A stretch of 64,000 nt of DNA, taken from an uncultured Bacteroidales bacterium (GTDB taxonomy: Bacteria; Bacteroidota; Bacteroidia; Bacteroidales; Paludibacteraceae). The notes beneath the pieces are model-generated. The model had not been told where the DNA came from. It saw only the letters and a program-made list of their open reading frames with translations, and ran no database searches. The stretch lies in assembly GCA_902766045.1 (NCBI GenBank), contig CACXCA010000010.1, positions 62,001-126,000 of the forward strand. The letters run 5' to 3'. A program made the position numbers and the translations under genes. Numbering within the stretch: position 1 is the stretch's first letter; each line of letters opens with the position of its first letter. Of this stretch, positions 37,184-45,610 are shown one piece after another.

Positions 37184-38737
37184 ATGGAAACAACTTACAT
37201 TATCGCAGGAGGAATTTTTCTTATAGTCCTTCTAATTATTTTGTCAATAACATTGTATGTTAAAGCACCACCATCAACAGCATTTATTCTTTCCGGTGTT
37301 AGAAAATCACCTAGAGTACTGATCGGTTCCGGAGGTTTCAAGATTCCTTTCTTGGAGCGTCTTGATAAAGTGTTCTTAGGACAAGTTACTGTTGATGTTA
37401 AAACAAACAAATCTGTACCAACACACGACTTTATCAACGTTAATGTGGACGCTGTATGTAAGATTCGTGTCATTCCTGATGAAACAGGTACAAGATTAGC
37501 AGCTAAGAACTTCTTGAACATGACAGAAGAAGAGATGGCAAAGCAAGTTCAGGACTCATTGGAAGGAAATATGCGTGAGGTGATCGGAGCTCTAACATTA
37601 GAGGCTATCAACACCAACCGTGATGCATTCTCTGACGAGATTCAAAAGAAAGCTGATCCAGACATGAGAAAACTTGGATTGGAGATTATCTCTTGTAACA
37701 TCCAAAACGTAACAGATGAAAACGGTTTGATTCGTGACTTAGGAGCAGACAACACCTATGCAATCAAGAAAAATGCAGCAATCACAAAGGCTAACGCTGA
37801 AAGAGATATTGCAATTGCAAACCAAGAAGCTGCAAAAGCTGCTAACGATGTCCGTGTAAAAACAGAGACTGAAATTGCAGAAAGAAACAATGAATTGGCT
37901 ATCAAGCAAGCTGATTTGAAACAAGTTTCTGATACAAAACGAGCTGTGGCTGATGCTGCATACGAAATCGAGAAACAAGAGCAGTTAAAAACCATCAACA
38001 TCAAGACAGTCGATGCTCAAATCGAGCAGACAAAACGTGAGCAAGTATTGTCAGAGGAGAAGATTAAGATCAAAGAGAACCAATTGAGAGCTGAAGTCAA
38101 TGCTAAAGCTGATGCTGAGAAATATGAGAAACAAGTTATTTCTGATGCTAACAAGTACCAAACAGAGATTAACGCACAAGCTGCTTTGGAACAAAGAAAA
38201 CGTGAAGCTGAGGCAGAGGCCTATATGGCTGAGCAAAAAGCATTAGCTATCAAAGCAAAAGCTGATGCAGACAAGTATGCTGCACTTCAAGAGGCTGCCG
38301 GTATCGAAGCTAAAGGTAAGGCACAGGCAACTGCAACACAAGCAAACTTAGAGGCTGAAGCTGCCGGTATTCTTGCAAAAGGTAATGCAGAAGCAGAAGC
38401 TAAAGAGAGATTAGCTGAGGCTTATGCTAAGTTCGGTCAGGTTGCAGTCATCGATATGTTGACAAAGATGAACGAGAAAGTGTTGCCAGTCGTTGCAGAG
38501 AACATCGCAAGACCTATGTCAACAATCAAGGATGTTACCATCTACGGTACTACAGGAAACGAGATGTCTGGTGTATCTCAAAATGTTCCAACCGTTATGA
38601 AACAGACTTTTGATGTTGTGAAATCAGTTACAGGCGTTGACATGGCTGATATTATGAAGTCTAACACTATTGACGCTAAGGTTAACCGTAACATCAATAT
38701 CGATGGCGACAAAGACGTTGTTGTTGGAGTTAAATAA
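37184..38737 (+). CDS. Flotillin-like SPFH/band 7 domain protein
   Basis: The 517-residue protein has one N-terminal transmembrane segment (IIAGGIFLIVLLIILSITLYV) and an SPFH domain (about residues 25-200, with GSGGFKIPFLERLDKVFLGQVTVDV and a RDLGADN stretch). A long Ala/Glu/Lys-rich coiled coil follows (about 195-420, many AEAxAK units), then a flotillin-type C-terminal region (GQVAVIDMLTKMNEKVLPVVAENIA). Flotillins form large oligomeric membrane scaffolds on functional membrane microdomains. No NfeD-type partner is next to it; the upstream partner is a small outer-membrane barrel instead. The gene is followed by a strong terminator. Confidence 0.9.
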   Translation: METTYIIAGGIFLIVLLIILSITLYVKAPPSTAFILSGVRKSPRVLIGSGGFKIPFLERLDKVFLGQVTVDVKTNKSVPTHDFINVNVDAVCKIRVIPDETGTRLAAKNFLNMTEEEMAKQVQDSLEGNMREVIGALTLEAINTNRDAFSDEIQKKADPDMRKLGLEIISCNIQNVTDENGLIRDLGADNTYAIKKNAAITKANAERDIAIANQEAAKAANDVRVKTETEIAERNNELAIKQADLKQVSDTKRAVADAAYEIEKQEQLKTINIKTVDAQIEQTKREQVLSEEKIKIKENQLRAEVNAKADAEKYEKQVISDANKYQTEINAQAALEQRKREAEAEAYMAEQKALAIKAKADADKYAALQEAAGIEAKGKAQATATQANLEAEAAGILAKGNAEAEAKERLAEAYAKFGQVAVIDMLTKMNEKVLPVVAENIARPMSTIKDVTIYGTTGNEMSGVSQNVPTVMKQTFDVVKSVTGVDMADIMKSNTIDAKVNRNINIDGDKDVVVGVK

Positions 38738-38755
38738 TCAATTCTATAACTACGA

Positions 38756-38787
38756 AAAGAGGGCGTATCAAAAGATACGCCCTCTTT
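38756..38787 (+). terminator. Rho-independent terminator after the flotillin gene
   Basis: AAAGAGGGCGTATC / GATACGCCCTCTTT is a perfect 14-bp stem with an AAAA loop. It starts 19 bases after the stop codon. The 3' arm itself ends in TTT followed by GTC. Confidence 0.85.
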
Positions 38788-38802
38788 GTCAATATATGGC
38801 AG

Positions 38803-38828
38803 TAGAGATGCACGACCGTGCGTCTCTA
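38803..38828. repeat. 12-bp hairpin, second copy of a short palindromic element
   Basis: TAGAGATGCACG / CGTGCGTCTCTA pairs over 12 bp with one G-U wobble and an AC loop. It sits between the flotillin terminator and the stop codon of the convergent EEP hydrolase. It shares the TGCAC...GTGCGTCTC core and the trailing TTCCTTTAAT with the hairpin at 33879-33911. Confidence 0.65.
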
Positions 38829-39872
38829 TTCCTTTAATCTAACCGTCATCTCCACAGGATTGTGATCCGTATTCTCAAACCCTAAATCATGACATTGAAC
38901 AGTGTCAACCTCAACATTAGGTGAAGTAAGGAAAAAATCGACCAAAGAAACACGCGTTTTCCCTTTAACATAAACAGTATCAACACGACGATTAGAAGCA
39001 TGATTGTTATCATATACATAATGCCAATCAGCTGGGAATAATGTATCTGGTATAACTATATAATCCACTACATCAAACACCTCCCCTTCCACGTATTTTT
39101 GTGTTCCTACCGGTGATTGATTAAAATCCCCACCTGCAATAACATAATTTCCTTTCTCATACTCTTTCACCATGAAATCTCTTAAATCATTCAACTCCGC
39201 AATTCTAAGCTTCCCCTCATTATCAAATGCCGAGTTATGCGTATTAATCACTACCAACTCTTTCCCATTATCTGTTTTATACCTCAATGTCATAAAACAG
39301 CGATCTAATAAAAAGAGACATAACGGCCACTTAAAATTATATGGATACGAATATCGCTTACATGAAAAAGCCTTCTTATTGGTCAAGACAAGTAATCCAG
39401 CCTCAACCTTACCCATTGGTTCAGTTATTGGAAGGGGCACAAAATCAACCTTATAATTTAATGCGAAATAATGATGTCCCAATTGCAGTCCATCATTCAA
39501 AAAATCCACCTCATTTAAATAATAACTACGCTTTGAGTTAACATCCACCTCTTGCAACAAGTAAAAATCACAGGAAGTATTCTTATTTAAAAACGCTGTC
39601 ATACTGTTCATGTTATGATAGACCGTTTCTTTTGATGGCCTCACCATCGTTCCTCCTTCATAAAAGAAATCCATTTCTTTATTTAATCCCGCATACCCAA
39701 TATTCCATAAACAAAAACGGAAGGCGGTATCCACTGGAATCACATCACTCACCTCACTCTCATCAATCATCTCCTCAGGCAAAGGTCTATACTTGACTAT
39801 TGTAAAATACAACAGAAACACAAGAGGTACTAATAATAAGAAAACAATTAGTGAAATAAAAAAACGTTCCAT
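38826..39872 (-). CDS. Membrane-anchored endonuclease/exonuclease/phosphatase (EEP) family protein
   Basis: The 348-residue product has an N-terminal transmembrane helix (ISLIVFLLLVPLVFLLYFTIV) and an EEP fold. The fold is shown by RFCLWNIGYAG, LLQEVDVNSKRS (metal-binding Glu), INTHNSAFDNEG, GGDFNQSP and ENTDHNPVEM (catalytic Asp/His). Such Bacteroidetes proteins are annotated as endonuclease/exonuclease/phosphatase family, with substrates ranging from DNA to phospholipids; the membrane anchor argues for a periplasmic or surface phosphodiesterase. The start MERFFISL at 39872 was chosen over an in-frame start 60 bases upstream because it puts the helix at the N-terminus. The stop region touches the palindromic element at 38803-38828. 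Confidence 0.85.
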   Translation of the reverse strand: MERFFISLIVFLLLVPLVFLLYFTIVKYRPLPEEMIDESEVSDVIPVDTAFRFCLWNIGYAGLNKEMDFFYEGGTMVRPSKETVYHNMNSMTAFLNKNTSCDFYLLQEVDVNSKRSYYLNEVDFLNDGLQLGHHYFALNYKVDFVPLPITEPMGKVEAGLLVLTNKKAFSCKRYSYPYNFKWPLCLFLLDRCFMTLRYKTDNGKELVVINTHNSAFDNEGKLRIAELNDLRDFMVKEYEKGNYVIAGGDFNQSPVGTQKYVEGEVFDVVDYIVIPDTLFPADWHYVYDNNHASNRRVDTVYVKGKTRVSLVDFFLTSPNVEVDTVQCHDLGFENTDHNPVEMTVRLKE

Positions 39873-39930
39873 ATAACTTATAAATAAATTTTTCACTAAG
39901 ATACATCTTTTTCTGAAAACGGCAGGAAAC

Positions 39931-39967
39931 AAAAAAAGTCCGATTACATTTTTTTTGCAATCGGACT
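39931..39967 (-). terminator. Rho-independent terminator after pnp
   Basis: On the minus strand AGTCCGATT / AATCGGACT forms a 9-bp stem around a 13-base loop and is followed by TTTTTTT. It begins 20 bases after the pnp stop codon. Confidence 0.85.
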
Positions 39968-39986
39968 CTCTATCTATAAAAAAGTA

Positions 39987-42131
39987 TTATTCAGCTTTTT
40001 TCTCTTCTTTCTGTGGACGAGGAAGAAGAGCCTTGTGAGAAAGTTTAAACTTACCAGTCTTAGAATCAATATCCAGTAATTTAACCTGAATCATATCACC
40101 TTCTTTCATTCCTGTATCCTCCATCTTTTCGATTCGTTTCCACTCTATTTCAGAGATATGAAGTAAACCTTCTTTACCAGGCATAAACTCAACAAATGCA
40201 CCATAAGGCATGATTGATTTAACCTTAGCATCATAAACTTCACCTACCTCAGGAACAGCAACAATTGCTTTAACACGAGCAACTGCATTATCCAATGACT
40301 CCTTATTCGTAGCTGCAATTTCAACTTTACCCTTACCATCGATCTCCTCGATTGTAATTGTAGCACCAGATTTCTCTTGAATATCTTGAATAATCTTACC
40401 ACCAGGGCCTATTACAGCACCAATCATATCCTTAGGAATATCAAATGCAACGATACGAGGTGCATGAGGTTTCAAATCTTCACGAGGTTCTGCGATTGTC
40501 TCAGTAATCTTACCCAAGATATGCAAACGACCCTCTTTAGCTTGGTTCAATGCCTTCTCCAAAATTTCGTATGATAGACCATCTACCTTGATATCCATCT
40601 GAGTAGCAGTAATACCATCCTTTGTTCCAGTCACCTTGAAGTCCATATCACCCAAGTGATCCTCATCACCCAAGATATCAGAAAGAACAGAATATTTCAC
40701 ATTACCTTTATCGGTAATCAATCCCATTGCGATACCAGAAACAGGTTTCTTAATCTTAACACCTGCATCCATCAATGCCAAAGTTCCCGCACATACGGTA
40801 GCCATTGAAGAAGAACCATTTGACTCCATGATATCAGAAACAACACGTACACAATATGGATAATCAGCAGGAATCATACGTTTCAATGCACGCCATGCCA
40901 AATGTCCGTGACCGATTTCACGACGACCAACGCCACGTTGAGCTTTAGCCTCACCAGTTGAGAATGGAGGGAAATTATAGTGTAACAAGAAACGTTCTTT
41001 ACCATGTATCAATACCTCATCGACCAACTTCTCATCCAACTTAGTACCTAATGTACAAGTTGTTAAAGATTGTGTTTCACCACGAGTGAAAATAGAAGAA
41101 CCATGAGGGCCAGGAAGATATCCAACTTCACACCATATTGGTCGAATATCAGTTGTCTTACGTCCATCCAAACGTTTTCCTTCATCCAAGACAGAACGTC
41201 TCATAGCTTCTTTCTCTACAGCATGATAATATCTATCAATCATACCAATCTTTGCTTCCAATTCTTCATCTGTCAAATTTAAAGAAGCAACATATTCCTC
41301 TTTTACAGATGAGAATTTCTCTTCCCGATCATGCTTGTCTGTATTTGCTGATGTAGCTAATGCATAAGCTTTGTCATAACACTTATCCCATACATCTTTT
41401 TTCAAATCTTCATCATTCTCTTCGTGACAATATTCACGTTTTGTCTCCGTACCAAGTTCCTTCATCAATTCCTTCTGTACTAAACACATAGGCTTAATTG
41501 CCTCATGAGCAGCCTTTAATGCATCTAACAAATCTTGTTCAGAAACTTCATCCATTTCACCTTCCACCATCATGATATTTTCATAAGTAGCACCTACCAT
41601 CAAATCCATGTCGGCTTTTTCCAACTCTTCAAATGTTGGATCAATCACGAATTTTCCATTGATTCGTGCAACACGAACCTCAGAAATCGGACCATTAAAA
41701 GGTATATCAGAAACTGCTAATGCAGCCGATGCAGCCAAACCTGCCAATGCATCTGGTTGATCAACACCATCTGCTGAAATCATCAAAACATTCACAAATG
41801 TTTCTGCGTGAAAATCATCGGGGAACAAAGGACGTAGAGCACGGTCTATCAAACGAGCTGTTAAAATCTCGTAATCAGATGCTTTTCCTTCTCTCTTAGT
41901 AAATCCGCCAGGGAATCTTCCATAGGCACCAAATTTTTCCTTATACTCTACTGTAAGCGGCATGAAATCAGTGCCAGGAACAGCATCCTTTGCGCAACAA
42001 ACCGTTGCCAACAACATCGTATTACCCATACGAACAACAACTGAACCATCCGCTTGTTTTGCTAACTTTCCAGTCTCAATAGAAATGGTTCTACCGTCTG
42101 GTAATGCGACCGTCTTTGTAATTACATTCAT
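39987..42131 (-). CDS. pnp: Polyribonucleotide nucleotidyltransferase (PNPase)
   Basis: The 714-residue enzyme degrades RNA 3' to 5' by phosphorolysis as a trimer. Two RNase PH domains are visible: the first with [26 protein letters not shown] and [17 protein letters not shown], the second with [18 protein letters not shown] and a [17 protein letters not shown] segment carrying catalytic Asp residues. A KH domain ([20 protein letters not shown]) and an S1 domain ([20 protein letters not shown]) end the protein, with a short Lys/Glu tail. Length and domain order are normal. It is preceded by a -7 element and followed by a terminator, so it is probably a single-gene unit. Confidence 0.98.
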   Translation of the reverse strand: MNVITKTVALPDGRTISIETGKLAKQADGSVVVRMGNTMLLATVCCAKDAVPGTDFMPLTVEYKEKFGAYGRFPGGFTKREGKASDYEILTARLIDRALRPLFPDDFHAETFVNVLMISADGVDQPDALAGLAASAALAVSDIPFNGPISEVRVARINGKFVIDPTFEELEKADMDLMVGATYENIMMVEGEMDEVSEQDLLDALKAAHEAIKPMCLVQKELMKELGTETKREYCHEENDEDLKKDVWDKCYDKAYALATSANTDKHDREEKFSSVKEEYVASLNLTDEELEAKIGMIDRYYHAVEKEAMRRSVLDEGKRLDGRKTTDIRPIWCEVGYLPGPHGSSIFTRGETQSLTTCTLGTKLDEKLVDEVLIHGKERFLLHYNFPPFSTGEAKAQRGVGRREIGHGHLAWRALKRMIPADYPYCVRVVSDIMESNGSSSMATVCAGTLALMDAGVKIKKPVSGIAMGLITDKGNVKYSVLSDILGDEDHLGDMDFKVTGTKDGITATQMDIKVDGLSYEILEKALNQAKEGRLHILGKITETIAEPREDLKPHAPRIVAFDIPKDMIGAVIGPGGKIIQDIQEKSGATITIEEIDGKGKVEIAATNKESLDNAVARVKAIVAVPEVGEVYDAKVKSIMPYGAFVEFMPGKEGLLHISEIEWKRIEKMEDTGMKEGDMIQVKLLDIDSKTGKFKLSHKALLPRPQKEEKKAE

Positions 42132-42175
42132 CTTTTTAATTTTTTTTATCGTCTTAATTTACATCTAAAATCTTA

Positions 42176-42183
42176 CAAAGATA
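42176..42183 (-). promoter_or_regulatory. Predicted -7 element of pnp
   Basis: On the minus strand TATCTTTG matches TAnnTTTG, 44 bases upstream of the pnp ATG. No clear TTTG is found at -33. Confidence 0.5.
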
Positions 42184-42208
42184 AGAATAAAATAGAGAAA
42201 ATAGTCTA

Positions 42209-43486
42209 TTATTCGTTTTTATTCATTAAATCTCTATAATATTTTTTTACTTCTTCCCATTTATAATAAGGTGATTGTTCTGATTTTAGTGGCAATGAGA
42301 CCTCTCTTTCATTCAACATAACCTTCACCAATATATCAGTATTCTTTTTAGATCGATAAAAAATAAATTGTATATTGGCAGCCATTGGGATAATGCGATA
42401 CTCATTCCAATAAGATAACAAAGTGTCTAAATCTGTCACATGATCATTACAACCACTCAATCCCAACAAAGCCGTCAGAGGCAACAATGCAGTATCATGT
42501 CCGAAACGTAAATTCGCCTGAACATCTCCTTTCTTTATGGCTTCATCTGCCTCATCCAAAATATGTTTCAACAGATCATTGGCAAAATAACGGCTTCTGT
42601 TTAAGGTCATCGGACAAGGTCCGTATGCTCCATACCACCACGCATTTTGAACAACCCAATTGTTGTACATCTCTTCTTTCGTCCATACATCATCAAAGTT
42701 TATAGGGGAATCATCACTCAACAAACTACCTTTGATTTCATAGAATTTCCGCATAAAGGCGATTGTATCCACATGTGCGTTCACATAATTCATATCAGAA
42801 AACAACTGATGAATCATTCTTGAAGGATGAATCAATCGGTAATGTAAATTTCCAAATGGTTTCTCCCACTCTTCTCTAGCCAACCGCTTGTTCTTGTCTT
42901 CCATTGGATCGTTTGCCAAATAATACATCAGACGTTTGCTGGACTCATTATTAATCTGCAAAGTAGGCTCCATTGCTTTCAACTGCTGACAAAAAGCATC
43001 CATACTCATCACACAGCGAACCGACGTAGATGATTTCACATCAATCACTGCATTTTTCCTGAAGACCATAGGAAATGACTGATACATTCGCTCCGCTATG
43101 CCTCTATGTTGTTGAGCACCTTTTTTGGTAAGATCGCCAGCTCGATCATAATACAAGTCATACATCTGTTTGAATCGTTGTCCCACGCTCTTTCCTTTTT
43201 CCGTCAATGCATTGGCAGAATCTGCTTGTGTAAATATCTGATACATGTTCAGATAATCTTTCGCAGTATGATGATACCTTGACCCATGTCGTCCATAATG
43301 ACTAATATAAAACGGTTTGTATCCCTTAGGTGCTTTTGTCTGCGCTGGGAACTGATCTGGATATGGAACATAATTACCTGAGGTTAAAACTATATGGTCC
43401 ATCATATACTCCTTGGTTGTCTGAGCATTTGCAATGAAAACGGCCCAACACAACAATACTGCATATCGTACTCTTCCTGAAAACAT
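42209..43486 (-). CDS. Secreted histidine acid phosphatase (MINPP/phytase-like)
   Basis: The 425-residue product has a signal peptide (RYAVLLCWAVFIANA) and the histidine phosphatase signature YGRHGSRYHH near residue 68, where the His is the phosphate acceptor. A late HDTALLPL motif supplies the proton-donor Asp. The spacing and overall length fit the branch-2 histidine phosphatases such as multiple inositol polyphosphate phosphatases and phytases, several of which occur in Bacteroides. It probably releases phosphate from inositol phosphates or similar esters in the periplasm or outside. Its promoter is visible upstream. The substrate is inferred from the family only. Confidence 0.87.
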   Translation of the reverse strand: MFSGRVRYAVLLCWAVFIANAQTTKEYMMDHIVLTSGNYVPYPDQFPAQTKAPKGYKPFYISHYGRHGSRYHHTAKDYLNMYQIFTQADSANALTEKGKSVGQRFKQMYDLYYDRAGDLTKKGAQQHRGIAERMYQSFPMVFRKNAVIDVKSSTSVRCVMSMDAFCQQLKAMEPTLQINNESSKRLMYYLANDPMEDKNKRLAREEWEKPFGNLHYRLIHPSRMIHQLFSDMNYVNAHVDTIAFMRKFYEIKGSLLSDDSPINFDDVWTKEEMYNNWVVQNAWWYGAYGPCPMTLNRSRYFANDLLKHILDEADEAIKKGDVQANLRFGHDTALLPLTALLGLSGCNDHVTDLDTLLSYWNEYRIIPMAANIQFIFYRSKKNTDILVKVMLNEREVSLPLKSEQSPYYKWEEVKKYYRDLMNKNE

Positions 43487-43534
43487 TTTATATACAACTA
43501 CAATTAATTAGACATTCTTTTTTCGTGTTTCATG

Positions 43535-43565
43535 CAAAGATAGACTTTTTTTATACATGGTGAAA
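43535..43565 (-). promoter_or_regulatory. Predicted promoter of the histidine phosphatase gene
   Basis: On the minus strand TATCTTTG (43535-43542) fits the -7 consensus. TTTC (43562-43565) sits exactly 19 bases upstream, one base from the TTTG consensus. The leader would be about 40 bases. Confidence 0.6.
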
Positions 43566-43626
43566 TTTCCCAGAATCGAAATAAGTCAAAACACCTACGA
43601 AACGAACTCTCAAAACCCACCATATG

Positions 43627-44241
43627 CTACAATTCCGAATAGAACTGTTGTAAAAAGCGCTCCATAAACAAACTTCTTTCCTCTGCCAGTCCCTTCGCTG
43701 TTTCCGTAAACATAAGATCCTTCAACTTCAACAATTTATCATAAAAATGAGCTAATGATGTGCCTTTTTCTATACTATCCAACTCCCCTATTTTCATCTC
43801 TTCATTATAGAAAGCTCGATTCCGAGAGGCACCGTATTCTATGGTCCGAATTATTCCTATCGCCCCTACGGCATCCAATCGATCTGCATCACAAACAATT
43901 TGTGCATTTATATCCGTCAGTTCCGCACTTTTTCCAGAACTGAACGATATATTCTCCATAATGAATAGAATCGCGTTCTTTTCTGAATCCGTATAAGATA
44001 ACGAGGAAAGGAAAGCTTTTATTTTAGACTTTTGTTCGTCTATGTTATCAAACAATTTATGATCTATACAATCATGCAAATAACAAGCCGTAACTATAAT
44101 CCGTTCATCACCCTTCTCTTTCTGCAATATCTTACGTGCATTTTTCACCACACGAACAGCATGCAGATATCCATGACCCGTATGATCCCGACCTAACTCG
44201 TCTCTGACAAATCTTTGTAATGCTACTTCGTCTAACTTCAT
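43627..44241 (-). CDS. HD-domain metal-dependent phosphohydrolase
   Basis: The 204-residue cytoplasmic protein has the HD signature: GHGYLHAVRVVKNARKI (first His), CYLHDCIDHKLF (HD pair) and IVCDADRLDAVGAIGIIRTIEYG (last Asp). This resembles the YedJ/YpgQ-like group of HD hydrolases, some of which act on nucleotides or pyrophosphates; the substrate cannot be read. The start MKLDEVAL at 44241 was chosen; the longer in-frame start at 44265 would begin inside the purA terminator hairpin. The ATG comes only 10 bases after that hairpin, so transcription probably depends on read-through from purA or on a promoter overlapping the hairpin. Confidence 0.85.
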   Translation of the reverse strand: MKLDEVALQRFVRDELGRDHTGHGYLHAVRVVKNARKILQKEKGDERIIVTACYLHDCIDHKLFDNIDEQKSKIKAFLSSLSYTDSEKNAILFIMENISFSSGKSAELTDINAQIVCDADRLDAVGAIGIIRTIEYGASRNRAFYNEEMKIGELDSIEKGTSLAHFYDKLLKLKDLMFTETAKGLAEERSLFMERFLQQFYSEL

Positions 44242-44244
44242 ATG

Positions 44245-44277
44245 ACAAAAAAGGGTATTCCACAAAGGAATACCCTT
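44245..44277 (-). terminator. Terminator hairpin after purA
   Basis: AAGGGTATTCC / GGAATACCCTT forms an 11-bp stem with a 5-base loop. On the minus strand it is followed by TTTTTTG. It lies between the purA stop (44290) and the HD gene start (44241). Confidence 0.8.
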
Positions 44278-44289
44278 AATTTTTATTTA

Positions 44290-45567
44290 TTATTCAAAAT
44301 CTCTATATCGAACAATCGTTTGTTCCCTGTCTGGTCCGACAGAAACAATCTTAATAGGAACTTCCAAATAATCTTCCAAGAAATCAAGATATGCATTGAA
44401 CTCCTCTGGAAATTCATTCTCACTCTTCATCTTCGTCATATTGGTTTTCCATCCGTTCAACTCTGCATAAATAGGCTCAACATTTCCTTCAGTCACATCA
44501 AATGGGAACTCATCGGTTTCCTCTCCATCGATCTTATAGGCAACACAAGCTTTAATTGTTTCAAAATCATCCAAGACATCACTCTTCATCATTATCAGCT
44601 TCGTCACACCATTAATCATAACAGCGTATTTCAAAGCTACCAAGTCAATCCATCCGCAACGACGCTCACGACCTGTCACTGCACCATATTCATGTCCCAA
44701 ATCACGAATTTTCTTGCCTGTCTCATCAAAAAGTTCTGTAGGGAATGGACCTGAACCTACACGAGTACAATAAGCCTTGAAGATTCCAAACACATCACCG
44801 ATCTTACGAGGTGCAACGCCTAGACCTGTACAAGCTCCAGCGCAAATGGTATTGGAAGAAGTCACAAATGGATATGAACCGAAATCCACGTCCAACATGG
44901 TTCCTTGAGCACCTTCAGCCAAGATAGTTTTACCCTCAGACAAAAGACCATTCAAGACATGCTCACTGTCGATGAAATTATATTGTTTCAATTTCTCAAC
45001 ACCCTCCATCCATTCTTTCTCGATAGGTGCTAAATCATATTGAAAATTATAATGACTTAAGATTTCTTTGTGTCGAGCTATCGCACGATTATATTTCTCT
45101 TCAAAATTGCAAAGCAGGTCACCTACTCTTAAACCATTACGACTAACTTTGTCAGTATAAGTAGGGCCTATACCTTTACCTGTTGTTCCGATTTTGGACG
45201 AACCCTTAGCCGATTCATAAGCTGCATCCAAAAGGCGATGAGTAGGTAATATCAAATGTGCTTTTTTGGAGATGAACAATCGTTTTGTCAAATCATGACC
45301 TGATTTTTCCAACTCCTCAACTTCTTTCTTAAATAATGCAGGATCTAATACAACACCATTTCCTATCACATTGATTTTTCCTCCTTGAAAAATTCCAGAA
45401 GGAATAGAGCGAAGCACATATTTCTGACCTTCAAACTCTAATGTATGCCCAGCATTAGGTCCGCCTTGGAAACGAGTTACAACGTCATAACCGGGAGTCA
45501 AAACGTCAACGACCTTTCCTTTCCCTTCGTCACCCCATTGTAATCCTAATAATACATCCACTTTCAT
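44290..45567 (-). CDS. purA: Adenylosuccinate synthetase
   Basis: The 425-residue enzyme joins IMP and aspartate using GTP, the first committed step from IMP to AMP. It starts MKVDVLLGLQWGDEGKGKVVD, containing the GDEGKGK P-loop. Also present are GPNAGHTLEF, GTTGKGIGPTYTDKVSRNG, AEGAQGTMLDVDFGSYPFVTSSN and TGRERRCGWIDL, all signatures of the family. The frame extends three codons upstream to a TTG, but the ATG at 45567 fits the family start. It follows the pseudouridine synthase on the same strand with a 43-base gap holding a hairpin, and is followed by its own terminator. Confidence 0.98.
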   Translation of the reverse strand: MKVDVLLGLQWGDEGKGKVVDVLTPGYDVVTRFQGGPNAGHTLEFEGQKYVLRSIPSGIFQGGKINVIGNGVVLDPALFKKEVEELEKSGHDLTKRLFISKKAHLILPTHRLLDAAYESAKGSSKIGTTGKGIGPTYTDKVSRNGLRVGDLLCNFEEKYNRAIARHKEILSHYNFQYDLAPIEKEWMEGVEKLKQYNFIDSEHVLNGLLSEGKTILAEGAQGTMLDVDFGSYPFVTSSNTICAGACTGLGVAPRKIGDVFGIFKAYCTRVGSGPFPTELFDETGKKIRDLGHEYGAVTGRERRCGWIDLVALKYAVMINGVTKLIMMKSDVLDDFETIKACVAYKIDGEETDEFPFDVTEGNVEPIYAELNGWKTNMTKMKSENEFPEEFNAYLDFLEDYLEVPIKIVSVGPDREQTIVRYRDFE

Positions 45568-45581
45568 ATTATTCAAATTTA

Positions 45582-45601
45582 AGGGGATTATAAAATCCCC
45601 T
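45582..45601 (-). terminator. Hairpin between rluB-like gene and purA
   Basis: AGGGGATT / AATCCCCT forms an 8-bp stem with a 4-base loop, 10 bases after the pseudouridine synthase stop. The downstream sequence on the minus strand is TTAAATTTG, so the U-tract is weak and read-through into purA is plausible. Confidence 0.5.
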
Positions 45602-45610
45602 ATTAACTAA

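Noticed and set aside
45574..45581. TAAATTTG -7 match just upstream of purA
   Set aside because: It is only 7 bases from the purA ATG, which would give an essentially leaderless transcript, and no -33 element is present.
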